A stretch of 64,000 nt of DNA from NCBI GenBank assembly GCA_030584065.1, contig CP129489.1, positions 2,647,497 to 2,711,496 on the forward strand, given 5' to 3'. Numbering within the stretch: position 1 is the first letter of the stretch; every line of letters begins with the position of its first letter. The DNA comes from Flavobacteriales bacterium. GTDB taxonomy: Bacteria > Bacteroidota > Bacteroidia > Flavobacteriales_F > PHOS-HE28. Positions 28,538 through 37,892 of this stretch are shown here, piece after piece. The translations under genes were made by a program, and so were the position numbers. The notes beneath the pieces were generated by a model, which ran no database searches, was not told the origin of the DNA, and saw nothing but the letters and a program-made list of their open reading frames with translations.

Positions 28538-31042
28538 CTACGATGATACGCCGGGCCTGCCGGACTCGGTTTCGTTGGCGGTTCCGCGCCCCGCCGACTC
28601 GAGCGGGAGCTCGGCCAGCTCGATGTCGCCTTCCTCGTCAAGGATGTCCAGGAGGGGCTCGCGGAAACTCTTGAGGGTCACGTACTGCTCGAAGCTGAGC
28701 AGCAGGGAGGGCAGCACGATGAGGTTTGTGCACATGGCTACCAGCAGGGTGAACGAGACGAGCAGCCCCAGCGCCTGCGTCCCTCCGAATTCGGAGAAGC
28801 TGAAGAGCGAGAAGCCGCTGAAGAGCACGATGCTGGTGTACATCATGCTCACCCCCGCCTCATGAAGGGCGGCGAGCACGGCCTCGCGGATCGAACGGCC
28901 GCCGAGCTTCAGCTCCATGCGGTAGCGCGAGAGGTAGTGGATGGCATCGTCCACGGCGATGCCGAAGGCCACAGAGAAGACCAGGATGGTGCTGGGCTTG
29001 ATGGGTATGCCCAGGTAGCCCATGAGCCCGGCGGTGGCCACGAGCGGCACCAGGTTGGGCACCAAGGAGATCACCACCATGCGCAAGGACCCGAGCATCA
29101 GCGCCATGAGCACCGCGATGACGGCCACGGCCATCACCAAGGAGATGGCGAGGTTCTTCACCATGTACTTGCTCCCCTCCAGGAAGACCACGCTGGTGCC
29201 GGTGATGGCCACGCGGTAATCGGCCATCAGCAGGCTGTCGCGCCGTACCTCGATGCGGTCGCCGACACGGACCGAGTCGATCCGCTCGCGGTAGCTTGAG
29301 CCGCTAAAGATGCTGTCCACCTGGGCACGGACCCGGTCGAGCAAGGGATCCATCCTTGCCGTGCCGATGTCGGCGACCTGCATGGTGATGCGGGTGGAGC
29401 GCCTGTCCTCATCGAGGAAGCCGCGTGCCGGGCCGCCCGGCGTGGCGGCGTTCTCCAGGTATGGAAGGATGAAGGTCCGCTCGGTGCCCCGGATGAGGTC
29501 GTAGCGCGCCGGATCCCCGCCATAGAACGACTGCTTGATGAACTTCACCGCATCGGCCACAGACAGCGACCGGGAGAGCTCCGGGAAGGCAGCCAGCGAG
29601 TCCTGGAGGCGGGCGATGCGGCGGAGGTTCGCATCCTTCAGCACCTGGCCCTTCCCCTTGGTCTCCACCATCACCTCCAAGGGCATCACACCTTTGAACC
29701 GCTGCTCGAGGAAACGGAGGTCGTCCATGATGGCATGCTCCTGTGGCAGGTCGTCGACGATGCGGCTCTCGTTGCGCAGGCGGGTGACCCCGAGGAGGCC
29801 GATGCCGACGAGCGTCGCCGTGATCATGTACACCAGGCGGCGGTGATGGAGCACGATGCGCTCGAGCCATCGCGTGGCGCCATCCACCCAGCGGCGATCG
29901 AGGTGGGCCAGGTGGCGCTCCTTCGGCTCGCCCTGGAGGCTGAACAGGATGGGCACCAGCAGCAGGCTGAGGGCGAAGACGGCCATGATGTTGAGCGAGG
30001 CCACCACCCCGAACTGCCGCAGCGTGTCGCTGTAGGTGGGGATGAAGGTGGCGAAGCCCACGGCCGTTGTGGTATTCGTCATGAAGGAGGCGCGGCCCAC
30101 CTTATAGACCACTCGGCTCAGCGCCTTCACCCGGTTGCGGTGGGAGGCGTACTCCTGGTGGTACTTGTTGATGAGGAAGATGCAGTTGGGGATGCCGATC
30201 ACCACCACCAAGGGAGGGATGATGGCCATGACGATGGTGACGCGGTAGCCGAGCAGCCCGATGGAGCCCAAGGCCCAGACCACGGCCACCGTCACCACGG
30301 TGAGGCAGATGAGCATCACCCGCCAGCTGCGGAAGAAGAGCAGCAGCAGTGCCGACACCACGGCCAGCATCAGGCCGGTGAAGAGGCCGAGTTCCGCTTT
30401 GGTGAGGCCCGTGACCACGGTGCGGATGTAAGGGAGGCCGCTGCGCCGCACGCGGAATCCGCGCTGCTCGAACGCAGCGACGCGCGCATCGATGAGGTCC
30501 ACCATGTCGCCGCGCTGCTCACTGTTGAAGCGCGCTGCGTTCACGAAGACCATCATCAGGCTGGTGTGCGTGCTGTCGTCGTAGAGCAGTCCCCGGTAGA
30601 AGGGAAGGTCCCGCACCCGGCTCTTGAGGCTGTCGACCTGCGACTGGCGCTCCGGCATCCGTGGCGACATCGCCTGCAGGCGGAACCGCTTCAGGCTGTC
30701 GTCGCGCACCAGGTCGAACAGATGCGCCTCGGAGAAGACGGAATCCACGCCGGGCTGTGCCTTCAGGTCCACGCCCAGCTGCCACCAGGCCTGGAAGTGC
30801 TCCAGTTCATAGAGGCGCCTGTCCTCCACGGCCAGCACGATGACATTGCCGTCCTCGCTGAAGCGGCTGAGCAGGCGCTCGTACTGCACATAGGCGCTGT
30901 CGCTCCGCGGGAGCAGCCCGCTGAAGCGATAGCTCATCCGCACGTTCTGCATGTTCCAGGCCATGAAGACCGTGATGAGCCCCAGCACCACGAGGATGCC
31001 GTTGCGGTTCCGGAGGATGCGACTGGAGAGCCAGTGCCACAT
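28538..31042 (-). CDS. MMPL/RND-family membrane exporter
   Basis: 834-aa inner-membrane protein with the RND layout: TM1 near residues 15-30, a large periplasmic loop, a cluster of TM segments around 210-390, a second loop, and a C-terminal TM cluster from about 610 ([20 protein letters not shown]) ending in a cytoplasmic acidic tail. The segment [20 protein letters not shown] carries the conserved Asp pair of TM10-type helices. Members export hydrophobic molecules or lipids; in Bacteroidota many are labelled MMPL family transporter. Substrate unknown. Near-match -7 TTCCTTTG lies about 40 nt upstream. Confidence 0.9.
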   Translation of the reverse strand: MWHWLSSRILRNRNGILVVLGLITVFMAWNMQNVRMSYRFSGLLPRSDSAYVQYERLLSRFSEDGNVIVLAVEDRRLYELEHFQAWWQLGVDLKAQPGVDSVFSEAHLFDLVRDDSLKRFRLQAMSPRMPERQSQVDSLKSRVRDLPFYRGLLYDDSTHTSLMMVFVNAARFNSEQRGDMVDLIDARVAAFEQRGFRVRRSGLPYIRTVVTGLTKAELGLFTGLMLAVVSALLLLFFRSWRVMLICLTVVTVAVVWALGSIGLLGYRVTIVMAIIPPLVVVIGIPNCIFLINKYHQEYASHRNRVKALSRVVYKVGRASFMTNTTTAVGFATFIPTYSDTLRQFGVVASLNIMAVFALSLLLVPILFSLQGEPKERHLAHLDRRWVDGATRWLERIVLHHRRLVYMITATLVGIGLLGVTRLRNESRIVDDLPQEHAIMDDLRFLEQRFKGVMPLEVMVETKGKGQVLKDANLRRIARLQDSLAAFPELSRSLSVADAVKFIKQSFYGGDPARYDLIRGTERTFILPYLENAATPGGPARGFLDEDRRSTRITMQVADIGTARMDPLLDRVRAQVDSIFSGSSYRERIDSVRVGDRIEVRRDSLLMADYRVAITGTSVVFLEGSKYMVKNLAISLVMAVAVIAVLMALMLGSLRMVVISLVPNLVPLVATAGLMGYLGIPIKPSTILVFSVAFGIAVDDAIHYLSRYRMELKLGGRSIREAVLAALHEAGVSMMYTSIVLFSGFSLFSFSEFGGTQALGLLVSFTLLVAMCTNLIVLPSLLLSFEQYVTLKSFREPLLDILDEEGDIELAELPLESAGRGTANETESGRPGVSS

Positions 31043-31108
31043 GCGCGTACCGCGCCCAGCGAGGCCGGGTGGGCGGGCGACAAAGGAACGACTTCCGGGG
31101 CGGCGGGG

Positions 31109-33523
31109 TCAGAGCACCAGCCCCAGCGAGAGCTTCACCGCCAGATTGTCCAACGGCTCCGGCAGGCTGTTCGGCCCCAGGCGGCAGAATGCCGCGACGC
31201 CGAACCCCGTGAACCCCGAGCGCAGCACTTGGTCCACCTGCAACCCCGCTTCGTAGTACCCTTGCTCGAGGGGCGTGAACGGAAGGCCGCGGTGGCGCTC
31301 CGGCCGGGCCAGTCCGCCCCAGGCCGCATTGGCCACCACAATCGGCACCGGCCGCCATTTCCGGCCCTTGTAAAGCAGGTTGCCGAAGCTGTGGCGGAGG
31401 TGCACCGCGGCATAGCGGTCGGCCAGGAACTCATTGGGCCGCATGGTCTCGAAGGTGTTGCGCCCGGCGAGCGGCAGGCGCGGCAGGTTGGTCCCCCGCA
31501 GGTTGTACAGCCAGGAGTAGGGGGCGTCATCCTGCGCCAGGCCGGCCATCAGCCGGAAACCCAGCTCGCCGGCCATGCGCAGCTTGATGGACTTCTCCAC
31601 CATGGCATCCAGGCGCCAGAAGGACCGGTCCCCCTCCCAAAGGCCCCGCGCGGCCTGCATGGCCCGCACATGGAGCACCGGCCAGCGCGAGGGCAGGGCA
31701 ATCTGCCGTCCCGGCAGCTGCGCCACCTGCTCGCGGAATGCGAAGCGGGCGCCCAAGGTGTAGGCGCCTACCAGGAAGCGGTCGCTGAGCAGCGTGACGC
31801 TCTCCCCTGCCGGTTCCGCCAACTGATACCCCAAGAGATTCTCACGGTCGATCCGCTCAGTGCCCACCCAGATGCGCAACGCGCTGCTGATGCGCCAGGC
31901 CAGTTCCGCTCCGAAGCGCTCCTGCAGGTCCATCCGGTCCACGTAGAGCCACCGGTAGCCTTCCGGGTCCAGGAGCGCGGAGCGCGCACCCGGGAAGGCG
32001 ACACCGCCGCTCTCGGTCACATCCAGATCGCAGTAGAGCCGGAGCTCCCCGCCGCGGCCCGGGCGCGGCTTCAGCGTCAGGTCCGCTCCGTGCTTGAAGG
32101 TCTCGTCCTGGAACCCATAGGCGAGATAGCCGCCCAGCGATGCATGCCGCGTCAACCGGTCATTGGTGGCAGCGCCCAGCCCCAGCCTGAAGCCTTCGTA
32201 CCCGTTGTAGCGCATCAGCTGATCGAGGCGCAGATCGATGGGGCCAACGGGCAGGCGTCCGGTGGCAAGCCGCTCGAACCACTTCACGCGCTGCTCGATG
32301 CCCTCCGCACGGCTGAGGCTGTCGATGGCATGGTAGGTGCGCCGCTCCTTCGGGGCGAGGGTATCCGCGCGGACCGATTCCCAGAAGGCATCATCGCGCT
32401 GCACCGCCATGCGTTCCATCACCAGCTCGGCCCCCCGCACCTCCTTGCGCGCAATGGGTGCATCCACCTCGATGTCCCGCAGGTAGGTGCGCCCGATGCC
32501 TTGCACGGCGAAGCTGCTCATCTTCACCTGGTCGAGGTAGAGGAAGGTGTTGAGCTGGACGGGGAACCAGGTGTCACCGAACCGCTGGAAGCGCTGCTGC
32601 AGCTTGATGCCGGTGCCACCGCTGCGTTCCACGGGCTCGGCGATGACATTCTGCAGGGCGTAGCCGTCAGTGCTGACCCAGAGCACGCCCTTGAGCGCCT
32701 CGAAGGTGCGGCCGCTGCGGGGCCGGTACGAGATCACGAACACGCTATCGCGCCCCTGGAGTAGCGTATCCTCCAGCATGAACAGGTAGCGATCGGTGCT
32801 ATTGGGGCTGATGGGGCTCAGGTAGGCCTTCTCGTTGATGCGGATCTGCGGCGCGTAGATGGAGAAGGTCTTGGTGCTGGCTGCCAGGGCGAGCAGCGAG
32901 GGATCCTGGAGGCCGCTCACCCGCATCGCCAGGACCTCCTCCTTCTCATCGGCCGGTGGGATGAAGGCCTTGCGCGTGGCGCTCTCGATGAGCAGCAGGT
33001 GCTGCTTGCCGAAGAAATCCACCGCTTCCCGGTCATTGCTATCGAGCGCGGCCAGCCGCTCCGGATCCGCCAGCAGGGCGCTATCCACCGCGCCGGTGAG
33101 GACGGTCTTCGAGTAACTCGTATACCGGTGCGCACGATGGCGCAGGCCATCGTTGATGCGGCGGTTGGCATGCACGCGCTCGATGATCCGGTGGGCGGGA
33201 TTCTCTCCCGGCACCACCACGGCCTCCGCCAACGCGATCGCCATGCGCTCCATGCGGACAATGCCCGCATCCTCGCCGTCCACCTCCATGGCCAGTGGCG
33301 CATAGCCCACGTAGCTGAACCGCAGCGCGACGGGAAGGCCGCTCACCGGAACCACGAAACGGCCATCGATATCGGTAGTGGCCCCGTCCCCCATCGCCGG
33401 AAGCACGTGCACGAAGGCCAACGGCTCCGAGGTCCGGCTGTCGACCACGCGCCCATGGACGGTGAACTGGGCCCAAGCCGGTGCCAGCAGGCCGGCGGCG
33501 ATGAAGGCGAACGCTGCACGCAT
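31109..33523 (-). CDS. DUF5686 outer-membrane protein with carboxypeptidase-regulatory-like domain
   Basis: 804 aa. Signal peptide MRAAFAFIAAGLLAPAWAQ, then a CarboxypepD-regulatory-like beta-sandwich (VHGRVVDSRTSEPLAFVHVL ... TTDIDGRFVVPV) at residues about 20-100, the usual N-terminal plug-like domain of Bacteroidota outer-membrane proteins. The DUF5686 region follows, with a predicted C-terminal beta-barrel ending LAVKLSLGLVL. Function unknown. An ATG at 33550 would add nine residues and lies 8 nt from the putative -7 element, so the start is ambiguous; 33523 gives the better signal peptide. Confidence 0.85.
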   Translation of the reverse strand: MRAAFAFIAAGLLAPAWAQFTVHGRVVDSRTSEPLAFVHVLPAMGDGATTDIDGRFVVPVSGLPVALRFSYVGYAPLAMEVDGEDAGIVRMERMAIALAEAVVVPGENPAHRIIERVHANRRINDGLRHRAHRYTSYSKTVLTGAVDSALLADPERLAALDSNDREAVDFFGKQHLLLIESATRKAFIPPADEKEEVLAMRVSGLQDPSLLALAASTKTFSIYAPQIRINEKAYLSPISPNSTDRYLFMLEDTLLQGRDSVFVISYRPRSGRTFEALKGVLWVSTDGYALQNVIAEPVERSGGTGIKLQQRFQRFGDTWFPVQLNTFLYLDQVKMSSFAVQGIGRTYLRDIEVDAPIARKEVRGAELVMERMAVQRDDAFWESVRADTLAPKERRTYHAIDSLSRAEGIEQRVKWFERLATGRLPVGPIDLRLDQLMRYNGYEGFRLGLGAATNDRLTRHASLGGYLAYGFQDETFKHGADLTLKPRPGRGGELRLYCDLDVTESGGVAFPGARSALLDPEGYRWLYVDRMDLQERFGAELAWRISSALRIWVGTERIDRENLLGYQLAEPAGESVTLLSDRFLVGAYTLGARFAFREQVAQLPGRQIALPSRWPVLHVRAMQAARGLWEGDRSFWRLDAMVEKSIKLRMAGELGFRLMAGLAQDDAPYSWLYNLRGTNLPRLPLAGRNTFETMRPNEFLADRYAAVHLRHSFGNLLYKGRKWRPVPIVVANAAWGGLARPERHRGLPFTPLEQGYYEAGLQVDQVLRSGFTGFGVAAFCRLGPNSLPEPLDNLAVKLSLGLVL

Positions 33524-33558
33524 GTCGTTAGGACACCACAGGTGACGCATGGGGGCCG

Positions 33559-33567
33559 GTGAAAGTA
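33559..33567 (-). promoter_or_regulatory. -7-like element TACTTTCAC for the DUF5686 gene
   Basis: Minus-strand TACTTTCAC, 35 nt before the ATG at 33523 and 8 nt before the alternative ATG at 33550. Confidence 0.5.
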
Positions 33568-33612
33568 ACTGCGGCACTGCACGCCCGCCGGACCCTCGGG
33601 GTGCCAAGGACC

Positions 33613-33621
33613 TACCTTGCC
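33613..33621 (+). promoter_or_regulatory. -7-like element TACCTTGCC for the radical SAM gene
   Basis: TACCTTGCC lies 3 nt before the in-frame GTG at 33625, the spacing seen at several other genes of this window, and supports GTG 33625 as start. Confidence 0.45.
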
Positions 33622-33624
33622 GCC

Positions 33625-34647
33625 GTGCTCGCCCCCCTCCGCGATGGCCTCGAATGGTCGCGCAAGGCCACGCCCCGGCGCCTGCGCAATGCCGCCGCAT
33701 TGTGGAGCAGCTTCCAACGGGCCAAACGCACCAAGGAGCCGCGCATCGGTGGACTGCCCTTCAGCATCAGCTTCGAGCCCACCACCGCCTGCAACCTGCG
33801 CTGCCCCGAGTGCCCCAGCGGGCTCCGCAGCTTCACACGCCCCACCGGCAACCTGAAGCAGGACCTCTTCGCCCGCGTGATGGACGAGCTGGGCGACGAC
33901 CTGTGGGCGCTCACCTTCTACTTCCAAGGCGAGCCCTACATCAACCCCAACTTCCTGGACATGGTGACGCTGGCCAGCCGCAAAGGCCTTTACACCAACA
34001 CCAGCACCAACGCGCACTTCCTCACCGAGGAGAAGGCCGAGGCCACCGTGCGCAGCGGCCTTTCGCGCCTCATCATCTCGCTGGATGGCACCGACCAGCA
34101 CACCTACTCCGCTTACCGCCGCGAAGGCGACCTGGCCAAGGTGATCGAAGGCGCCGAGCGCATCGTGAAGTGGAAACGGAAGCTGAAGAGCCTCACGCCC
34201 CATGTGGTGTTCCAGTTCCTGGTGGTGAAGCCCAACGAGCACCAGATCCCCGAGGCACGCGCCCTGGCGAAGAAGCTCGGCGTGGACGACCTGTGGGTGA
34301 AGACCGCCCAGGTGTACGACCCCAAGGACGACCACCCGCTGATCCCCACGCAGGACAAGTACGCCCGCTACCGCCGCAACGCCTCAGGCGTGTGGGAGGT
34401 GAAGAACAAGCTGGCTGACAACTGCTGGAAGATGTGGCACAGCTGCGTGATCACCTGGGATGGCCGGGTGGTGCCCTGCTGCTTCGACAAGGACGCCCAC
34501 CACGTGCTTGGCGACCTACGCACGCACAGCTTCCGCGAGCTGTGGCACAGCGAGGCCTACATCGATTTCCGGCGGCAGTTGCTCACCGCGCGCAGCAGCA
34601 TCGAGATGTGCCGGAATTGCAGTGAAGGAAGCCCGGTGTGGGCCTAG
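33625..34647 (+). CDS. Radical SAM / SPASM-domain protein
   Basis: 340 aa from GTG 33625; a GTG at 33559 would add 22 residues but lies upstream of the -7-like motif. The radical SAM [4Fe-4S] motif CxxxCxxC is C56, C60, C63 in FEPTTACNLRCPECPSG. A TIM-barrel core follows (LTFYFQGEPYINP, LIISLDGTDQHTYSAYR). A C-terminal SPASM-type auxiliary cluster region has several cysteines (DNCWKMWHSCVITWDGRVVP, CCFDKD, and CRNC near the end). Such enzymes modify peptides or small molecules, but no peptide substrate gene is adjacent. Substrate unknown. Confidence 0.9.
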   Translation: MLAPLRDGLEWSRKATPRRLRNAAALWSSFQRAKRTKEPRIGGLPFSISFEPTTACNLRCPECPSGLRSFTRPTGNLKQDLFARVMDELGDDLWALTFYFQGEPYINPNFLDMVTLASRKGLYTNTSTNAHFLTEEKAEATVRSGLSRLIISLDGTDQHTYSAYRREGDLAKVIEGAERIVKWKRKLKSLTPHVVFQFLVVKPNEHQIPEARALAKKLGVDDLWVKTAQVYDPKDDHPLIPTQDKYARYRRNASGVWEVKNKLADNCWKMWHSCVITWDGRVVPCCFDKDAHHVLGDLRTHSFRELWHSEAYIDFRRQLLTARSSIEMCRNCSEGSPVWA

Positions 34648-34650
34648 TTT

Positions 34651-34686
34651 CATGCGCACATGTGCTCATGGGCACATGCGCACATG
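34651..34686. repeat. Direct repeat CATGCGCACATG in the radical SAM/frr junction
   Basis: Two copies of CATGCGCACATG (34651-34662 and 34675-34686). Inside, CATGTGC and GCACATG can form a 7-bp stem. It fills the 42-bp gap between two converging genes and may act as a weak bidirectional terminator. Confidence 0.7.
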
Positions 34687-34689
34687 ACC

Positions 34690-35250
34690 TTAGACCTTCA
34701 TGATGTCCTTCTCCTTCGCATCGATCAGGGCCTCCACCTTCTTGTTGTAGATGCCGGTGAGCTTCTCCACCTCGGCCTCCAGGCCCTTTGCGGTGTCCTC
34801 CGGCAGTCCGTCCTTCTTGGCGGCCTTGATGGCCTCCATGGCCTTCTGGCGGCTGCTGCGGATGCCCACCTTGGCGTGCTCGCCCTCGGCGTGGGCGGCC
34901 TTCACCAGGCCCTTTCGGCGCTCCTCGGTGAGCATGGGCACGTGGATGATCACGCTCTCGCCATTGTTGCTGGGGTTGAAGCCCAGGTTGGCACCGATGA
35001 TGGCCTTCTCGATGGCGTCGATCATCTTCTTCTCCCAAGGCTTCACGAAGAGCGTGCGGGCATCGCCGGTGTTGATGGCGGCCACCTGCGAAAGGGGCAC
35101 CATGCTGCCGTAGTAGTCCACGCGCACCGTCTCCAGCATGCCGGGGTTGGCGGCACCGGCGCGCACCTTGGTCAGTTCGGTCTCCAAGTGGTCCACGGCC
35201 TTGCGCATGTGTTCCTCGCAGGTCTTCAGGGTGGCGGCGGTGTCGAACAT
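34690..35250 (-). CDS. frr: Ribosome recycling factor
   Basis: 186 aa; with EF-G it splits post-termination ribosomes. Full-length RRF: three-helix bundle plus beta domain, with VRAGAANPGMLETVRVDYYGSMVPL, the strongly conserved segment INTGDARTLFVKPWEKKMID and ERRKGLVKAAHAEGEHAKVGIR split between the hinge and helix 3. Promoter TATTTTCGC lies 20 nt upstream. It is separated from pyrH by an opposite-strand FkbM gene. Confidence 0.97.
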   Translation of the reverse strand: MFDTAATLKTCEEHMRKAVDHLETELTKVRAGAANPGMLETVRVDYYGSMVPLSQVAAINTGDARTLFVKPWEKKMIDAIEKAIIGANLGFNPSNNGESVIIHVPMLTEERRKGLVKAAHAEGEHAKVGIRSSRQKAMEAIKAAKKDGLPEDTAKGLEAEVEKLTGIYNKKVEALIDAKEKDIMKV

Positions 35251-35270
35251 GGGTTTCCGGTGTTGTGGCC

Positions 35271-35279
35271 GCGAAAATA
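35271..35279 (-). promoter_or_regulatory. -7 element TATTTTCGC for frr
   Basis: Minus-strand TATTTTCGC, 20 nt before the frr ATG. It is divergent from the FkbM gene promoter 38 bp away. Confidence 0.55.
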
Positions 35280-35317
35280 GCCAGCGCGGAACGTCCGCAC
35301 GGGCGGCAGCCGCCGGC

Positions 35318-35326
35318 TACTTTCGC
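35318..35326 (+). promoter_or_regulatory. -7 element TACTTTCGC for the FkbM gene
   Basis: TACTTTCGC lies 4 nt before the ATG at 35331, near-leaderless spacing. Confidence 0.55.
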
Positions 35327-35330
35327 CGCC

Positions 35331-36080
35331 ATGCGGTTCGGCAAGGCCCTCCGGCACCTGGTGGAGCATATGCAGCGCCTGGGTCTGATCACCGGCCTGC
35401 GCGTGCTCTGGCTGAAGCGGCAGCCGCCCGGGAGCTTGGCGACGCTGCACGTGCGCAGCCTTGCCGGCCCGGTCACCGTGCGTACGGGCGGCAGCGACCT
35501 GGCGATCCTCGATGAGGTGGTGCTCGATGGCGGCTATGACTTCCCGATGGACCCCGCCCCGGCCATCATCCTTGATATCGGCGCCAACATCGGGCTGGCC
35601 AGCCTGTGGTTCAAACAGCGGTATCCGCAGGCGCGCATCGTGGCCGTGGAACCCGACCCCGAGAGCTTCGCCCTGCTGCAGCGCAACACGGCGGCCGTGC
35701 CCGGTATCGCCTGCATCCAGGCCGCGGTGTGCGCCACCGATGGCGTTATCGGCCTTGAGCGCGGCGGCCTCAACCCCTCGGCATTCCATGTGCGCGCGCT
35801 ACAGCCAGGTGAGCACGGCGTGGAAGCCATCAGCATGCCCAGCTTGCTGGAGCGCCTTGGCCTGGCGCAGGTCGACCTGCTCAAGCTCGACATCGAGGGC
35901 GCCGAGAAGGAGCTCTTCGAGGCCCCGGACCTCGCATGGATGGAACGGGTACGAACGCTCGCCGTGGAGCTGCACGACCGGCTGAAGCCGGGGTGCGGAC
36001 ATGCCTTCCTGAGCGCTGCGGTCCGCAGCCGGCGCAACTACGAGGTGCACGAATACCTCGTGATCGCCACCCGGGCCTAG
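35331..36080 (+). CDS. FkbM family methyltransferase
   Basis: 249-aa SAM-dependent methyltransferase. SAM-binding motif I is ILDIGANIGLASLWF (from residue 81), motif II VAVEPDPESFALLQRN, and the later motif VDLLKLDIEGAEKELFE is typical of FkbM enzymes. These usually O-methylate glycans or polyketide-type products; the acceptor is unknown. The gene lies opposite to and between pyrH and frr. GC content and codon use look like those of neighbours, so there is no clear sign of recent transfer. Confidence 0.9.
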   Translation: MRFGKALRHLVEHMQRLGLITGLRVLWLKRQPPGSLATLHVRSLAGPVTVRTGGSDLAILDEVVLDGGYDFPMDPAPAIILDIGANIGLASLWFKQRYPQARIVAVEPDPESFALLQRNTAAVPGIACIQAAVCATDGVIGLERGGLNPSAFHVRALQPGEHGVEAISMPSLLERLGLAQVDLLKLDIEGAEKELFEAPDLAWMERVRTLAVELHDRLKPGCGHAFLSAAVRSRRNYEVHEYLVIATRA

Positions 36081-36151
36081 AAGCCATCTCAACCGCATCC
36101 TTCACGCTGCGTCCGGGCCCATTGGCGGCCATCCTTCCCGGCTCACCCCCA

Positions 36152-36169
36152 GCAGGGCTCCAGCCCTGC
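36152..36169. terminator. Perfect hairpin between converging FkbM gene and pyrH
   Basis: GCAGGGCT-CC-AGCCCTGC, an 8-bp perfect inverted repeat with a 2-nt centre. An outer pair AGCCATCT (36082-36089) / AGATGGCT (36230-36237) brackets the gap. No T-tract, so it may be a REP-like element or a weak bidirectional terminator. Confidence 0.4.
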
Positions 36170-36242
36170 GCGGGATTCGCGCCCTGCCTGGCCCCACGGG
36201 GACTCAGGCGCGCTACCGAGAGCCGTTCAAGATGGCTGGCTG

Positions 36243-36953
36243 CTAGAACTCCACCAGGGTGCCTACGGGCTCGCCGGCGATGAGGCGCGCTAGGTTGCCG
36301 GGCTTGTTCATGTCGAAGACGATGATGGGCAGCTTGTTCTCGTTGCAGAGCGTGAAGGCCGTCAGGTCCATCACGTTCAGCCCCTTCTCGTAGACCTCGG
36401 TGAAGGAGATGCGGTCGTACTTGGTGGCGGTCCGGTCCTTCTCCGGGTCGGCGGTGTAGATGCCGTCCACGCGCGTCCCTTTCAGGATCACGTCGGCCTC
36501 GATCTCAATGGCGCGCAGGGAGGCTGCGGTATCGGTGGTGAAATAGGGGTTGCCGGTGCCGGCGCCGAAGATCACCGTACGACCCTTCTCCAGGTGGCGC
36601 ACGGCCCGGCGGCGGATGAAGGGCTCGGCGATCTGCTCCATCTTGATGGCGGTCATGAGCCGGGTCTTGTGGCCCTTGGCCTCCAGTGCGCTCTGCAGTG
36701 CCAGGCTGTTGATCACCGTGGCCAGCATGCCCATGTGGTCGCCCTGCACGCGATCGATGCCGCCCCCGGCCTGCATGCCGCGGTAGATGTTCCCGCCGCC
36801 GATCACCACGGCCACCTCAACGCCCTTGTCGGCGATGGCGATGATCTCATCGGCATACTGCCCCAGCCGCAGCGGGTCGATGCCGTAGTCCTGTTGACCC
36901 ATGAGGCTCTCGCCGGAGAGCTTCAGGAGGATGCGCTTGTACTTGTTCGCCAT
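36243..36953 (-). CDS. pyrH: UMP kinase
   Basis: 236 aa; phosphorylates UMP to UDP. Hexameric amino-acid-kinase fold enzyme with [19 protein letters not shown] at the N-terminus, [11 protein letters not shown], and the nucleotide-site region [19 protein letters not shown]. The C-terminus [20 protein letters not shown] is typical. The ATG at 36953 is the only start that fits the family. Downstream of tsf with an intrinsic terminator between, so it depends on read-through or its own promoter. Confidence 0.97.
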   Translation of the reverse strand: MANKYKRILLKLSGESLMGQQDYGIDPLRLGQYADEIIAIADKGVEVAVVIGGGNIYRGMQAGGGIDRVQGDHMGMLATVINSLALQSALEAKGHKTRLMTAIKMEQIAEPFIRRRAVRHLEKGRTVIFGAGTGNPYFTTDTAASLRAIEIEADVILKGTRVDGIYTADPEKDRTATKYDRISFTEVYEKGLNVMDLTAFTLCNENKLPIIVFDMNKPGNLARLIAGEPVGTLVEF

Positions 36954-36970
36954 GGTCGCTGGAGCGGCCC

Positions 36971-37007
36971 AAAGAAAAGAAAAGAGGGAGGCACCGGGCC
37001 TCCCTCT
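36971..37007 (-). terminator. Intrinsic terminator after tsf
   Basis: On the minus strand AGAGGGAGGC and GCCTCCCTCT form a 10-bp stem with a CCGGT loop, followed by TTTCTTTTCTTT. It lies 20 bp after the tsf stop and 18 nt upstream of the pyrH ATG. Confidence 0.88.
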
Positions 37008-37026
37008 GCGATGCATCGCTTCCGGC

Positions 37027-37866
37027 TCAGATGGTGAGCGAGTGGCGCTTGAAGCCGGTGACCTTGAGGTCCTTGTCGGCGGCCTTCACGTACTGCTCCA
37101 CGCTGAGCTTGTTGTCCTTGATGAACTCCTGGGCGAGCAGGGTGCTCTCCTTGAAGAACTTGTTCAGACGGCCCATGGCGATCTTCTCGGCCATGTCAGC
37201 GGGCTTGCCTTCCTGGATGGCCAGCTCCTTGCCGATCTCGATCTCCTTGTCGATCACGCTCTGGGGGGTGCTCTCCTTGTCGAGCGCGATGGGGGCCATG
37301 GCGGCCACCTGCATGGCCACATCCTTGGCCACGGTCTCGAACCCGGCCTTGCTCAGGCCGACGAGGCTCGCCACCTTGTTGCCCGGGTGGTTGTAGGCGA
37401 ACACGAAGCCGGCATCCAGGGCGTGGCAGGCGCTCACGTCGATCTTCTCCCCGATCACCCCGGTCTGCTCGATGAGCTTCTCAGCGATGGTGAGGCCGTT
37501 GCTATCGTAGGCGGCGGCCTTCAGCGCCTCCACGGTGTCCGTGCCCTTCTCCAGCGCGATGGCGGCGATGCGGTCGGCCATGGCAGCGAAGTCGGCGTTC
37601 TTGGCCACGAAGTCGGTCTCGCAGTTGGTGCACACCAGCACGCCGCGGGTGCCGTCGGCGGCGGTCTTCGCGATCACGAGGCCTTCGGTGGCGTCGCGGT
37701 CGGCGCGCTTGGCGGCCACTTTCTGGCCCTGCTTGCGCAGCAGGTCGATGGCGGCATCGAAGTCCCCGTTCGCCTCGGTGAGGGCCTTCTTGCAGTCCAT
37801 CATGCCCGCGCCGGTCATCTGGCGCAGCTTGTTCACATCAGCGGCGGTGATAGCCATGGTGCTCAT
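37027..37866 (-). CDS. tsf: Elongation factor Ts
   Basis: 279-aa guanine-nucleotide exchange factor for EF-Tu. N-terminal UBA-like domain ([20 protein letters not shown]), then the core with [14 protein letters not shown], which contacts EF-Tu (TDFV motif). The ATG at 37866 is taken; ATG 37857 would remove three residues. Lies 26 bp after rpsB, and a strong terminator follows. Confidence 0.97.
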   Translation of the reverse strand: MSTMAITAADVNKLRQMTGAGMMDCKKALTEANGDFDAAIDLLRKQGQKVAAKRADRDATEGLVIAKTAADGTRGVLVCTNCETDFVAKNADFAAMADRIAAIALEKGTDTVEALKAAAYDSNGLTIAEKLIEQTGVIGEKIDVSACHALDAGFVFAYNHPGNKVASLVGLSKAGFETVAKDVAMQVAAMAPIALDKESTPQSVIDKEIEIGKELAIQEGKPADMAEKIAMGRLNKFFKESTLLAQEFIKDNKLSVEQYVKAADKDLKVTGFKRHSLTI

Positions 37867-37892
37867 CGTTGCTTGGTTTGCGACCGCTCGGA

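Noticed and set aside
29735..32764. 1009-codon plus-strand open frame opposite the exporter and DUF5686 genes
   Set aside because: His/Gln/Ala-rich with no motifs; it spans two well-supported minus-strand genes.
33559..33624. Upstream GTG start for the radical SAM gene
   Set aside because: It lies before the -7-like motif that sits 3 nt from GTG 33625, and overlaps the divergent promoter; kept as an alternative only.
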